Shown piece by piece: positions 50,961-60,992 of a stretch of 64,000 nucleotides of DNA (position 1 is its first letter; each line of letters begins with the position of its first letter). Both the position numbers and the translations under genes were made by a program. Under the pieces are notes generated by a model that had not been told where the DNA came from, did no database searches, and worked only from the letters and a program-made list of their open reading frames with translations. The DNA comes from UBA8514 sp034933685 (GTDB lineage: Bacteria > Bacillota > Clostridia > Lachnospirales > Anaerotignaceae): NCBI GenBank assembly GCA_034933685.1, contig JAYFNB010000043.1, forward strand, positions 1-64,000, written 5' to 3'.

Positions 50961-52481
50961 ATGCGCAAAAAAACCTTAATTAAAGGCGCCGCTGTGCTTA
51001 TGTGTGCCAATCTTATAACCCGTTTTATGGGCTTTTATTACCGAATATATATGTCCAAAGCAATTGGTGCAGAAGGCATGGGTCTTTATCAGCTAATAAT
51101 GCCTATTTATATGCTTGCATGGAGCATAACCTCATCAGGCCTTACAACCACAATCTCAAAACTTACAGCTCAGGAAAATGCAAAAAATGAATTTGGCAAC
51201 ACCTCACGAATTTTACATATTTCCCTTTGTATTTCTCTTGTTTTAAGCCTTTGCCTTAGTGTATCTCTGTTCATTTTTGCAGATTTTGCGGCAATACATA
51301 TTATTAAGGATGCCCGAACGTCACTTCCACTGCGAATACTAAGCCTTGCTTTTCCGTTTATGTCTTTAGGCAGTTGCATAAGAGGTAACTTTTTAGGCAT
51401 GCAGCTTCATTTTTTCCCTGCTACAAGTCAAGTTTTAGAGCAGGTTGTACGAATAGTTGCTATTTTTGCCCTATCTCAGATGTTCATTCCACTTGGGCTA
51501 GAATATGCCTGCGGGGCCGCTGTAGTGGGCATAGTTTTAGGCGAAATTGCTTCGTTTATCTTTATCTTTTTTGCAATGAAGTATGTTCATAGCGATCTTC
51601 CGTACAAAAAGCCAACAATGAGGCTAACAGCTGCCCTTACTTCAGTGTGTGCCATGGCCGTTCCTCTAACCCTTGCAAGGGTAACAGGTTCTTTGCTTGC
51701 CGCAGTTGAAAATATTCTCATTCCCCAACGTTTGGCTCTTTTTGGTGGTGGCGAAAATGCACTTTCCGTTTTCGGAAGCCTAACCGGTATGGCAATGCCT
51801 CTTATTCAACTGCCAAGTGCAGTTCTTATGGCAATTTCAGTTACACTTGTACCTGCCTTAAGCGAAGCACAAGCAACAAAAAATAACCACATGACATCCG
51901 CTTTAATAGAAAAAGCCATTACCTACACTGCCGTAATTGGCTTTGGCTTTGCAGCAGTTTTTGCCGCATTTCCAAAAGAAATTTGCTATATTATCTATAA
52001 TCAAAAAGAGCTTGGCAATCTGCTTTTACGCCTTTGTATCATATGCCCATTTATGTACATGCAAATCACCATAAGCGGCATACTAAACGGTCTTGGAAGT
52101 CACAGCTTTATATTTAGGCAGAATCTTATTTCGTCTGCAATAAACTTATTTTTCATTTATCTTTTTATTCCCCGCTGGGGTACAGACGCATTTATTGTTG
52201 GAATTACACTAAGTCTTATTGTAACTTCAACACTGGGAATAAAAGAAATTACTAAAAAAAGTAATATATATTTTTCACCATATAAAACAATACTATTGCC
52301 AGGCATTTGTGCTGTTTCCGCCTATATAGTGTTACAGTTTGCACCTACAAATGAAACTTTCAATCTTTACTTAATGGCTCTTTCAGCAATTTTGCTGTTC
52401 CTAATTTATATTGTATTACTTTTTTTGACTGGGGCACTGACCAGAAAGGATGTAATGGCATTCATGCCGAAGAAGCAGTGA
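50961..52481 (+). CDS. spoVB: SpoVB-like lipid flippase (MOP superfamily)
   Basis: 506 aa with about 14 membrane helices. The start KTLIKGAAVLMCANLITRF and the SKAIGAEGMGLYQL motif match the SpoVB/YtgP polysaccharide-export group, proposed to flip lipid-linked precursors for spore cortex peptidoglycan. Start at the ATG at 50961 (CGGAG 9 bases before); a GTG six codons earlier is within the ribosome-site region. SpoVB and its vegetative paralogues are hard to separate. Ends 3 bases from the convergent methyltransferase gene. Confidence 0.85.
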   Translation: MRKKTLIKGAAVLMCANLITRFMGFYYRIYMSKAIGAEGMGLYQLIMPIYMLAWSITSSGLTTTISKLTAQENAKNEFGNTSRILHISLCISLVLSLCLSVSLFIFADFAAIHIIKDARTSLPLRILSLAFPFMSLGSCIRGNFLGMQLHFFPATSQVLEQVVRIVAIFALSQMFIPLGLEYACGAAVVGIVLGEIASFIFIFFAMKYVHSDLPYKKPTMRLTAALTSVCAMAVPLTLARVTGSLLAAVENILIPQRLALFGGGENALSVFGSLTGMAMPLIQLPSAVLMAISVTLVPALSEAQATKNNHMTSALIEKAITYTAVIGFGFAAVFAAFPKEICYIIYNQKELGNLLLRLCIICPFMYMQITISGILNGLGSHSFIFRQNLISSAINLFFIYLFIPRWGTDAFIVGITLSLIVTSTLGIKEITKKSNIYFSPYKTILLPGICAVSAYIVLQFAPTNETFNLYLMALSAILLFLIYIVLLFLTGALTRKDVMAFMPKKQ

Positions 52482-52484
52482 TTT

Positions 52485-53405
52485 TTACTTCCCTATCTTG
52501 GCTATTTCTTCCATGTGGCTGTTGTCTGTTCCGCAGCAGCCACCAATAATTTTCAAATTTATAATTTTTTTAAGTTCCCATATATCTTCCGCAAGCTTTT
52601 TGGGGTCAGAACACATTAAATCATCACAGCAATCCAGTTCTTCTGGCGATAACTGTGAGGTATTTGCTTGTATACCACAAAACCTATCCCGAACAGCTTT
52701 TGTTTTATTAAAGTCGAATTTGAGAGCCGTTTCAAGCACCCTTGGGTGAACACAGTTTGTCATGAAGCACATGGGTTTACGTTCTACATTACCATCTATG
52801 GTCTCTATCGCATCGGAAATTGTTGTACCATCAATCAAACATCCGTCTTTACGAATCATAAAACTTATTATATATGGAAGTTCTGTTTTTTCCATTGCCT
52901 TTGCCATACCTATAGCCTCTGGTAATGACGGCATAATTCCCGCATACAAAAAGTCTGCACCAGCCTTTTTAAACTCATTCGCCTGCCAAAAATGGAACTT
53001 TTGACTTTCTTCGGCACTAAGTACTTCTGTTGCTTTATAGGCATCACCTTTGCAGCCCATCAGTCCTCCTGCATACATCTCAATGCCAGCTTCTGCTTTA
53101 ATTTTTTTTAAAAATTCCATATTATCTGCTATAATATTTTTGCTATATTTCGATTCTTTCACGCGTTCTTTGTTTGCGCGTCTTGTAGGTGTTGTTGCCA
53201 TAAATGCAAGCCCGAATTTTTTTGCAACCTCAATATATTCTTTCCAAAGCTTTTCCAATGCATCGCGTCCATTTTCGTCGTAAATAAGCCCAGCCATTGC
53301 AACATTGTCGTCAAATGTTATTGCATATTCACGTTTAAGACGCTCTCCAAGTGCACCTTCCATAAGTATATATTTCTTTTTCTCAAAGCACTTTTCAAAA
53401 CACAT
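52485..53405 (-). CDS. Homocysteine S-methyltransferase family protein
   Basis: 306 aa (beta/alpha)8 barrel. Zinc ligands of the family are present: Cys in FMTNCVHP and the Cys pair in IIGGCCGTD. GALGERL at the start corresponds to the usual DGG(x)GTEL opening but is altered. The methyl donor (S-methylmethionine, betaine or other) is unknown. GGAGGGA site before the ATG; lies downstream of galT behind a terminator. Confidence 0.88.
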   Translation of the reverse strand: MCFEKCFEKKKYILMEGALGERLKREYAITFDDNVAMAGLIYDENGRDALEKLWKEYIEVAKKFGLAFMATTPTRRANKERVKESKYSKNIIADNMEFLKKIKAEAGIEMYAGGLMGCKGDAYKATEVLSAEESQKFHFWQANEFKKAGADFLYAGIMPSLPEAIGMAKAMEKTELPYIISFMIRKDGCLIDGTTISDAIETIDGNVERKPMCFMTNCVHPRVLETALKFDFNKTKAVRDRFCGIQANTSQLSPEELDCCDDLMCSDPKKLAEDIWELKKIINLKIIGGCCGTDNSHMEEIAKIGK

Positions 53406-53419
53406 ATTAATCCCTCCAA

Positions 53420-53451
53420 TAAAAAATCCCCTCTTTTCGAATAAGAGGGGT
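53420..53451 (-). terminator. Terminator after galT
   Basis: Minus-strand CCCCTCTT (53443-53450) with AAGAGGGG (53428-53435), followed by ATTTTTTATT; 10 bases after the galT stop. Confidence 0.85.
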
Positions 53452-53460
53452 AATTGTCTT

Positions 53461-54453
53461 TTACTTACTCCAATCCTCGTTGGTGCGGTATTTCTCTGCC
53501 GCTGTCTCGGGAAGCATAGGGTTTATATAACTTCCTGTAGCAAATTCAAAACCTGCTGGTGCACCAATGCGTGGAAGTATTCGCATATACCAGTGAAAAT
53601 CCTCGTCTGCACGTCCCTTAGGGCTGTCCTCAAAGCATAAGTTGTAGCAAATACCATCCCTTAACTCTGTAACCCTTTTAAGCAGTTGTTTAAGCATTAT
53701 TCCAAGGTCTTTAAGTTCATCATCTGTCAATTTACTAAAGGTTGAAACATGCTGTTTGCTTACTATCCACAATTCAAAACTAAGCTTTGCCGCATATGGA
53801 ACAAATGCAACAAAACTGTCATTTTCTGCAACTATTCTGGTCTTGTTTTTTATCTCATAATTCACCATATCGCAAACAACACAGCTGCCCTTTTCGTTTC
53901 GGTATTCCTTTATGTTGCGTAAAGTTTTTTCCTGTTCCAATGGAACAACTGACACACCCATTATCTGCCAGTGAGAATGGTCAATGGACGCTCCAGCCTC
54001 TGGTCCATTGTTTTTAAATATTTGAACATATTTAATAAATTCCTCATCCTCAATAACCTTAAACCTGTATTGCAGAACTTTTAATATATTATACATATGT
54101 TCCTCGGAAAATTGGCTTGGGTCACCGTTATGGTCTGGCGTGTCTACAAGTACCTCATGTATTCCTATACCTGCTTCAGAATAATAAAAATCCTCATTAC
54201 ATTTTTCAAAATTGTCAGTATCCACTGCAGGGTACAAATTTCTAAACACCCTAAGATTCCATTTTCCGTCTGCACCGTTTTGATAAATTTTATCTGGCGT
54301 TTTGTCCTCATTACCAGGGCAAAAAGGACAATCTTTATTATCGCTCTCCTTTTTAGGCGTACTTTTTATAGCAAAATGATATGGCTTTCTTCTTCTATTA
54401 GATGCAAAAATAACCCATTCACCTGTAAGTATATCTCTCCTTAGCTGCGACAC
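53461..54453 (-). CDS. galT: Galactose-1-phosphate uridylyltransferase (GalT family)
   Basis: 330 aa HIT-superfamily transferase. Zinc Cys pair CPFCPGNED near residue 42, the active-site DHSHWQ (H-x-H-x-Q) with the nucleophilic His, and HWYMRILPR near the end. The first half RRDILTGEWVIFA is typical. GalT swaps UMP between UDP-glucose and galactose-1-phosphate; with no galK or galE nearby, a related ADP-sugar or UDP-sugar role is possible. Confidence 0.88.
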   Translation of the reverse strand: MSQLRRDILTGEWVIFASNRRRKPYHFAIKSTPKKESDNKDCPFCPGNEDKTPDKIYQNGADGKWNLRVFRNLYPAVDTDNFEKCNEDFYYSEAGIGIHEVLVDTPDHNGDPSQFSEEHMYNILKVLQYRFKVIEDEEFIKYVQIFKNNGPEAGASIDHSHWQIMGVSVVPLEQEKTLRNIKEYRNEKGSCVVCDMVNYEIKNKTRIVAENDSFVAFVPYAAKLSFELWIVSKQHVSTFSKLTDDELKDLGIMLKQLLKRVTELRDGICYNLCFEDSPKGRADEDFHWYMRILPRIGAPAGFEFATGSYINPMLPETAAEKYRTNEDWSK

Positions 54454-54468
54454 TTTATCACCCTATCT

Positions 54469-56073
54469 TTATTCAATATACCAGCTTTCAATACCATTGT
54501 AGCTGTTAAACTGTAACGGCACAATGTTTCCTTCAATTCTTTCATCCACAAATAGCGCCGATTTTCTAAACACAATGCTTACACAAGGAATTTCATCACA
54601 AATTTGCATCTGAAGCTGAGACATAGCTGTGCGCATCGCCGCCTCTCCAACTGCACTGTACATTGTGTCTATAAGCTCATCAGTTTTAACATTGCTATAA
54701 TCACCATAGTTTCCTCTTCCACCTGTTTTAAACAAAAATCCAAACTCTGGTACTATAGATAGTTCCCATCCGCCCATATACATATCAAAATCTCCGCTTT
54801 CAAGCCTTGAAATATAGCTATCGTAACTTACTTTTTCGGTTTTAACATCAAAGCCTATGCCATTAAGTTCCTCTGCAATTTTATATGCTGCCTGACACCT
54901 CTCCTCATTTTCTTGGTTCACAAGGATGGTAAAACTAAGATTTTTTATTCCATCGCTATAAACCTTAGCTCTCACCTTTTCATTTTCATTAAGGTTAAAT
55001 CCAGCATTTTCTAAGCACTCTCTTGCGGCTGTAAGGTTATAGGTATACATGTTTTCCGTCACAGCGTTTAGCCAGCTTTGTGGATTAAGGGGCGTATTTG
55101 TCGGCACTGCGTTAGATAAATACACACCGTCAATAATGCTTTCGACAGGTACTGCAAATGCTACTGCTTTTCTAATGCTTTTATCATTAAAAATCTCGTT
55201 GTTGAAATTAAAACCTAAAAAATCATAATAATTGCCTGTGTATGAGAACTTTTTAGCGCCTTCATCCAAATCAATTTTTCCCAAAACCGTTTCGTCTGCT
55301 ACAACGCAGTCCGTAAGCCTTTGGCTAAATGTATACACATCTGTATCTGCATCCGTTGTTATGTTTACAATAACATTTTGAATAGAGGGTTTATTTGCAA
55401 AGCTATTTCCAACCGCTTTAAACCTTAATTCCTTTGCCGCAGTATAGCTATCAAAGGCATACACACCATTGCCTAATGGCATCAAATTTTTACTGCTTGT
55501 AAGAACACTTTCACCAGCATAATATGCAGATGAAATCAGCGGAAAACTCATGGCATATATATTGCCACTAAAAGCCTCTGTAAAACGTACTGCAACTGTA
55601 TATTCATCCGTTTTGCTAAAGCTTGCAACACGTTCAATACATGCCTTATATACTGAATTTTCCCCGGCCTGCCTTAATGTATTAAGGGAAAATATAACAT
55701 CATCCGCCGTTATACTGCTTCCGTCATGCCATTTAAGCCCTTGTTTAAGCTTCAGTGTAAGTTCTCTGCCTTCTTCAGCGTAATACCAACTTTCAGCAAT
55801 TTTTGCCACCGGCTTATAACTTTCGTTTATTCCAACAAGCGGTTCATAAATCATGCGAAGTACGTTATCAACGGAAGCATCCTCATTTATAAGAGGATTA
55901 AGAGTGGTTGCCGTACGCATACTAAGTGTCAAGTCCTTATTATCTTTTTTGTTTATCTTGTTGGCATCACCAACCTGAACCGCCGTAAGCTGGGTACTTT
56001 GTTCATTATTTTTTGCAGTACAGCCTGAAAGAAACACTGCTGCCGCTAAAAATGCAATTAAAAACCTTTTCAT
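54469..56073 (-). CDS. Peptide/nickel-type ABC transporter binding lipoprotein
   Basis: 534 aa solute-binding family 5. Signal peptide with lipobox FLSGC18, then the large bilobed domain (MRTATTLNPLINEDAS, GLKWHDGSSITADDVIFSL split, and the usual C-terminal region). Binds oligopeptides or similar ligands outside the membrane. No permease or ATPase gene is adjacent, so it is orphan here. GGAGG 6 bases before ATG, and the gene follows the transglycosylase gene by 14 bases. Confidence 0.9.
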   Translation of the reverse strand: MKRFLIAFLAAAVFLSGCTAKNNEQSTQLTAVQVGDANKINKKDNKDLTLSMRTATTLNPLINEDASVDNVLRMIYEPLVGINESYKPVAKIAESWYYAEEGRELTLKLKQGLKWHDGSSITADDVIFSLNTLRQAGENSVYKACIERVASFSKTDEYTVAVRFTEAFSGNIYAMSFPLISSAYYAGESVLTSSKNLMPLGNGVYAFDSYTAAKELRFKAVGNSFANKPSIQNVIVNITTDADTDVYTFSQRLTDCVVADETVLGKIDLDEGAKKFSYTGNYYDFLGFNFNNEIFNDKSIRKAVAFAVPVESIIDGVYLSNAVPTNTPLNPQSWLNAVTENMYTYNLTAARECLENAGFNLNENEKVRAKVYSDGIKNLSFTILVNQENEERCQAAYKIAEELNGIGFDVKTEKVSYDSYISRLESGDFDMYMGGWELSIVPEFGFLFKTGGRGNYGDYSNVKTDELIDTMYSAVGEAAMRTAMSQLQMQICDEIPCVSIVFRKSALFVDERIEGNIVPLQFNSYNGIESWYIE

Positions 56074-56087
56074 ACTTTTCCTCCGTA

Positions 56088-56651
56088 TCAGTAAATAAAT
56101 TCATAAATTTTCTTTACAATATTTACTTTCCTGACATATTTTTCCGTTTCACCAAATGGAATTTCATAAAGATTTATCCCATCTGACGAGTAATTTTCAT
56201 CACCAAGCCATTTACTTACGTTTCCACTACCCGCATTATATGCCGCAATCACCGTATCCTGATTGTTGCCATACTGCTTAAAAAGAACAGACAAATACCA
56301 GCATCCAATTTTTATATTTGTTTCGGCATCAAACAAAGATTCTTCTGTAAAATTTTCAATATTTAATACATCAGCACCCCATTTGCCAGTGATTGCAGAT
56401 ATTTGCATAAGTCCTCTTGCCCCTTTAGAAGATACCGCATTTTCATCAAATCTGCTTTCAACAAACATAACTGCATACACAAGGCTTTCCTCAAGTCCAT
56501 TTTCCTTTGCATATTTTTCAACAAGATTCTTATGCTCCCTGCAAAACAAGTTGGGAAGTGCAAAAAATCTTATTCCAAGCACAACTGCAACCAAAAAAAG
56601 AAAATATGTACCAATTTTTCTAAGCCCTCTAAGGCTGAAACAATAAAACAT
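56088..56651 (-). CDS. Lytic transglycosylase (SLT domain), membrane-anchored
   Basis: 187 aa. N-terminal membrane helix (about 13-34), then an SLT domain: catalytic Glu65 (VESRFD), SSKGARGLMQI, and the AAYNAGSGNVSKW motif. Cleaves peptidoglycan glycan strands. Ribosome site AGGAGAG. Lies 9 bases after coaE and before the peptide-binding lipoprotein, a typical Clostridia run. Confidence 0.92.
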   Translation of the reverse strand: MFYCFSLRGLRKIGTYFLFLVAVVLGIRFFALPNLFCREHKNLVEKYAKENGLEESLVYAVMFVESRFDENAVSSKGARGLMQISAITGKWGADVLNIENFTEESLFDAETNIKIGCWYLSVLFKQYGNNQDTVIAAYNAGSGNVSKWLGDENYSSDGINLYEIPFGETEKYVRKVNIVKKIYEFIY

Positions 56652-56660
56652 TGAACTCTC

Positions 56661-57251
56661 CTAATCCTTAACAAACAATTCCTCTATCTGCCTCTCCACA
56701 TCCTCAATTTTTCCACTGTTGTCTATAATCACATTTGCATACCTTTTGTATTCTTCCCAAGTTGGCTGTGATGCTATTCGGTTTTTACCGTGTTCTTGGT
56801 CAATTTTATCCCTTGCCATTATTCTTTCAAGACGAACTTCTTCTTTTGCATACACCACCCATATTTCATTGCAAAGGTTTTTAAAATCTCCTTCAAGCAA
56901 AAGTGGTGCATCTATAATAACAATTTCAATATTTTCATTTTGGGCCAGTTTAATTCTATTTTTAATCTCCATAAAAATATATTTATGGGTGCAAGAATTT
57001 AAAAAAGCAAGTTTTTCTTTTCCTTCTTTAAACACAATTGCACCCAGCTTTTTCCTAGCTATTTCACCGTTGTTATCCAAAATTTCATTCCCAAAATAAT
57101 TAACTAATTCATTATATGCAGGCTTTCCCTTTAGAATTATATCATGACCTATGGCATCTGTATCTATAACATAAGCACCTTTCTTAGACAAAATTTGGCT
57201 TACGACGCTTTTGCCACTGCCTGTTCCTCCTGTTAATCCAATTATTCGCAC
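56661..57251 (-). CDS. coaE: Dephospho-CoA kinase
   Basis: 196 aa. Walker A GGTGSGKS at residues 8-15, DTDAIGHD and DAPLLLEG motifs. Last step of coenzyme A synthesis. Start is the GTG at 57251 with GGTGG before it; the frame is open further upstream into the end of polA but that part lacks a ribosome site. 17 bases after polA. Confidence 0.95.
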   Translation of the reverse strand: MRIIGLTGGTGSGKSVVSQILSKKGAYVIDTDAIGHDIILKGKPAYNELVNYFGNEILDNNGEIARKKLGAIVFKEGKEKLAFLNSCTHKYIFMEIKNRIKLAQNENIEIVIIDAPLLLEGDFKNLCNEIWVVYAKEEVRLERIMARDKIDQEHGKNRIASQPTWEEYKRYANVIIDNSGKIEDVERQIEELFVKD

Positions 57252-57268
57252 TTTTTTACACCACCAAT

Positions 57269-59947
57269 TTATTTTGTTTCGTACCAACTTCTGCCCATTT
57301 TCACCTCTGCCTCCATAGGCACTTTAAGGGAAACTGCATTCTCCATGTTTTCTTTAAGCAACGCAGATACTTCTTCTACTTCATCAACGTGAGTTTCAAT
57401 TAAAAGTTCATCGTGTACCTGCAAAATCAGCCTTGATTTAAGACCTCTTTTTTTAATTTCACTGTGCACTTTAACCATCGCTATTTTAATTATATCTGCG
57501 GCACTGCCTTGTATTGGCATATTCATGGCAACTCTTTCACCAAAGGAACGCTGAACAAAATTTGTAGCGTTAAGTTCTGGCATAGCACGTCTTCTTCCAA
57601 AAATTGTGGATACATAACCGTTGTTTCTTGCATCTTCAATTGTTTTGTCCATATAAACTCTAATGTTTGGGTATTTTTCAAAATAGCTTTCAATATACCG
57701 CTCCGCTTCTTTACGCGGTATTCCCAAATCCTGACCAAGGCTAAACGCACCTATACCATATACAATACCAAAATTAACCGCTTTTGCATTAGACCTTTGC
57801 TGTTGCGTAACCTCATCAAAAGGAATGTTAAACACCTGTGATGCCGTAAGACGATGAATATCCTGCCCTTCCTTGAAGGCGTTAATAAGGGTTTCATCAT
57901 TTGCCATATCTGCCAGCACTCTAAGTTCAATTTGAGAATAGTCAGCATCTAGAAATACATACTCTTCACTGCTAGGTATAAATACTTTTCTAAGCTTTCT
58001 GCCAAGCTCTAGCCTTATAGGTATATTCTGCAAGTTTGGCTCGGTACTGCTAATTCTTCCTGTTGCAGTAATGGTTTGGTTAAAGGTAGAATAAATTTTT
58101 TCTGTTTCCTTATCCATTACATTTAAAAGACCATCAGCATATGTGCTTTTAAGCTTACTAAGCTGACGGTAAAGAAGAATTTTTTCAACTACAGGGCTTT
58201 CAAATCTAAGCTTTTCCAAAACTTCTGCCGCTGTGGAATAGCCTGTTTTGGTTTTTTTGCTTCCCTTTAATCCCAACTTTTCAAATAAAATAACACCTAG
58301 CTGTTTTGGCGAATTAATGTTAAATTCCTCTCCTGCAAGGAAATAAATCTCTGTTGTAAGACCTTCCAGTTCATTTTCAAGGTTCTTTTGATATTCCAAA
58401 AGCTCCTTGCGATTTACTTTCATGCCCCATTTTTCCATATCACTAAGCACAAAAATAAGCGGCATCTCAATGTCATAAAAAAGTGATACCTGACCATTTT
58501 CTTTAAGCTTTTCTTCCATAACCTTTTTGCTTTCAAAAATAATCTGCGCCTGTGGTGCGGCAAATTCCAAAATTTCTTCGTCAGCAATATCCAGTATAGA
58601 CTTTTTGTTTTTCCCCTTGCCCAAAACCTCTTCCTCTGACTTGATTGTTTTGTTTAAAAATTCCGAAGCAATGTCATCACAGTTATAGGTTTCTCTTGTT
58701 GGGTTAAGTATATATGCGGCAATAGCCGTATCAAATATAACTCCATCCAAGTTCATGCCCATTTTTCTCACAAGGCTTATATCACTTTTTATGTTGTGAC
58801 CTATTTTTATATATTCTTTGCTTTCAAAAAAATCCCTTGCTAAATCTGCAACTGCCTCTACACTAAGGCTTTCTGTAATGCACACAAAACTTCCTCCTGC
58901 CGAAGGATTATACAAGCTTAAGCCCATTAAAATTTCATTTTCAACAAAAAGTAAATATGCCGTTTCAGTTCCCTCTTCTATAGCCGAAATATATTCGGTA
59001 AATTCAAATTTAGAAACAATAAGCTTGCATTGTGCCTTTTCTTCTAACGTTTCTTCTTTTAGACTTTCATCTTCTTCCACGCTAAAGCGGTTAAGCATGC
59101 TTTTAAATTCATATCTTTTAAGAAGTTCATATGCCTGCGGAGATATTTGGCCGCCTATAATTGGCATATCTTCGGTATTAAGCTCTATTGGCATATCCCT
59201 AACAATTGTTGCAAGAAACTTGCTAAGCCTTGCTTGATCCTGAAATTCCTGCAAGTTTTTAGATGCCCTTGGAGGCTTAACATTTTCAGCATTTTCTATT
59301 GCATTTTCAATGTTTCTGTATTCTTGAATAATTTTTGTTGCAGTTTTTTCACCAATACCAGGAACTCCAGGTATATTGTCAGATGAATCACCCATTAAAG
59401 CTTTAAGGTCTATAAATTCTGTTGGTGTAACACCATATTTCTCAATAACGTCTTTTTCAAAATAATCCTCAACCTCTGTTTTGCCACCCTTTGTTTTAGG
59501 AATTCTTATTTTAAGGCTATTGCTGGCAAGCTGTAAAAGGTCACGGTCGCCAGATACAATAACAGCTTCAAACCCCATATCCTCTGCTTTTTTTGAAAGT
59601 GTACCTAAAATATCATCAGCTTCAAAACCTTCAACTGCATACTGCTTAATTTTTAAAGCTGAAAGAAGCTCTATAAGCATGGGCATCTGCTGTGCCAATT
59701 CTTCTGGCATTGCATGCCTTGTTCCCTTGTATCCATCAAATTTATCATGACGGAAGGTAGGTGCTTTAAGGTCGAAGGCAATCCCTAAATAATCGGGTTT
59801 ATCTTCATCAATTAATTTAAATAATATATTAAAAAATCCATAAACCGCATTGGTATATTTGCCTTCTGCATTGCTAAGCAACGGCACCCCATAATAAGCT
59901 CGGTTTATAATACTGTTTCCATCTACAAGCATAACTTTTTTCTGCAT
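57269..59947 (-). CDS. polA: DNA polymerase I
   Basis: 892 aa. 5'-3' exonuclease domain (1-290; VDGNSIINRAYYG, GFEADDILGT, GDSSDNIPGVPGIGEKT), a 3'-5' exonuclease-like domain whose DxE motif I is not conserved (AYLLFVENE), so probably without proofreading, and the polymerase domain with motif A DYSQIELR, B RSNAKAVNFGIVYG and C VHDELLIE. Fills gaps in repair and removes primers. Start at ATG 59947, GGAGG 5 bases before; an upstream open frame of 27 codons has no ribosome site. coaE follows closely. Confidence 0.97.
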   Translation of the reverse strand: MQKKVMLVDGNSIINRAYYGVPLLSNAEGKYTNAVYGFFNILFKLIDEDKPDYLGIAFDLKAPTFRHDKFDGYKGTRHAMPEELAQQMPMLIELLSALKIKQYAVEGFEADDILGTLSKKAEDMGFEAVIVSGDRDLLQLASNSLKIRIPKTKGGKTEVEDYFEKDVIEKYGVTPTEFIDLKALMGDSSDNIPGVPGIGEKTATKIIQEYRNIENAIENAENVKPPRASKNLQEFQDQARLSKFLATIVRDMPIELNTEDMPIIGGQISPQAYELLKRYEFKSMLNRFSVEEDESLKEETLEEKAQCKLIVSKFEFTEYISAIEEGTETAYLLFVENEILMGLSLYNPSAGGSFVCITESLSVEAVADLARDFFESKEYIKIGHNIKSDISLVRKMGMNLDGVIFDTAIAAYILNPTRETYNCDDIASEFLNKTIKSEEEVLGKGKNKKSILDIADEEILEFAAPQAQIIFESKKVMEEKLKENGQVSLFYDIEMPLIFVLSDMEKWGMKVNRKELLEYQKNLENELEGLTTEIYFLAGEEFNINSPKQLGVILFEKLGLKGSKKTKTGYSTAAEVLEKLRFESPVVEKILLYRQLSKLKSTYADGLLNVMDKETEKIYSTFNQTITATGRISSTEPNLQNIPIRLELGRKLRKVFIPSSEEYVFLDADYSQIELRVLADMANDETLINAFKEGQDIHRLTASQVFNIPFDEVTQQQRSNAKAVNFGIVYGIGAFSLGQDLGIPRKEAERYIESYFEKYPNIRVYMDKTIEDARNNGYVSTIFGRRRAMPELNATNFVQRSFGERVAMNMPIQGSAADIIKIAMVKVHSEIKKRGLKSRLILQVHDELLIETHVDEVEEVSALLKENMENAVSLKVPMEAEVKMGRSWYETK

Positions 59948-60076
59948 AATAACCTCCACTAGTTCAATAACTACTCCTTTTATTATACACCACTTTTTGT
60001 TAAACTTACAGTAAAATTTATCACTCAAACAAGTACATTTGAATATTGTATAGTAAAAAATTCTGGAGGCTGTAAA

Positions 60077-60742
60077 ATGAAAAAAAGTAAAGCACTAATT
60101 TGTATTTTTTCCTCGTTTTTACTTATTATCACTTCATTTGCAGGATGTAAAAAGGAAGAAGCTCTTAAGGAAGTACGTCTTAACGAGGTAGTGCATTCTA
60201 TTTTTTATGCACCACAGTATGTAGCACTGGAAAAAGGATTTTTTGAAGAAGAAGGACTTAAAATAACCTTAGATGTTGGTCAGGGTGCAGATAAGTCTAT
60301 GACTGCTCTCCTTTCAAATTCTGCCGACATAGCGCTTTTGGGAACAGAAGCAGGTTTATATGTTTACAACGAGGGTAAAGAAAATTATGCAATGTCTTTC
60401 GCACAGCTTACACAGCGTGCAGGAAATTTCCTTGTTTCAAGAAAAGATGAACCAAATTTCAATTGGACTGACCTTAAGGGTAGTTCTGTTATAGGCGGAC
60501 GAATTGGCGGAATGCCAGAGTTGGTTTTGGAATACGTGCTGAAAGAAAACGGACTTACCCCTGGAAGTGATATGGAAATTATTAATAATATTTCTTTTAC
60601 AAGCACAAGTGGAGCATTTGTTGCCGATGTTGGTGACTATACTGTAGAATTTGAGCCTGTTGCCACAACACTAGAGGAACAAGGAAACGGCCATATTGTT
60701 GCTTCTTTGGGTGAAGCTAGTGGTAAGTATGCACTACTATAA
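60077..60742 (+). pseudogene. Truncated NMT1/SsuA-type ABC binding lipoprotein
   Basis: 221 aa. Lipobox SFAGC24, then a THI5/NMT1-like domain (VVHSIFYAPQYVALEKGFF, split; NSADIALLGTEAG). Family members run to about 320-340 residues; this one stops right after GEASGKYALL, where homologues continue with a helix and C-terminal lobe. The terminator follows 25 bases later and no permease or ATPase is near. I read it as a 3'-truncated orphan, probably non-functional in uptake, though an intact short variant cannot be excluded. GGAGG site before ATG is intact. Confidence 0.7.
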
Positions 60743-60766
60743 AATATAAATGGGTTAACCTCATAT

Positions 60767-60795
60767 AAAAAAGCGGCTTATTTAGCCGCTTTTTT
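60767..60795. terminator. Bidirectional terminator
   Basis: AAAAAAGCGGCT/AGCCGCTTTTTT with a TATTT loop. Serves the plus-strand lipoprotein and, on the minus strand, overlaps the last codons of the 63-aa gene. Confidence 0.85.
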
Positions 60796-60969
60796 ATCAA
60801 CCCTCACATATCCAACTGCTTTAAGTGCCCTTTGGTTATTAAGTATTCGTATCTTTTTTTTTTCATCTTCAGGCATTGCATCAAAATCGCTCTCAATTCT
60901 TTTACCGTCAGAATCAAAACTTACGGCAACAATTTGCCTTGTAAAACCATCGCTTAAAGGTTTTCTCAT
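60778..60969 (-). CDS. Small hypothetical protein
   Basis: 63 aa, basic, soluble, not recognised. Pattern: IVAVSFDSDGKRIES, an acidic-basic middle (DAMPEDEKKKIRILN) and a Lys/Ala end. Excellent AGGAGGTG site before ATG. Follows psd by 23 bases on the same strand, so it is likely the last gene of the phospholipid operon. Confidence 0.65.
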   Translation of the reverse strand: MRKPLSDGFTRQIVAVSFDSDGKRIESDFDAMPEDEKKKIRILNNQRALKAVGYVRVDKKAAK

Positions 60970-60992
60970 AAAAACACCTCCTACGGTAATTT

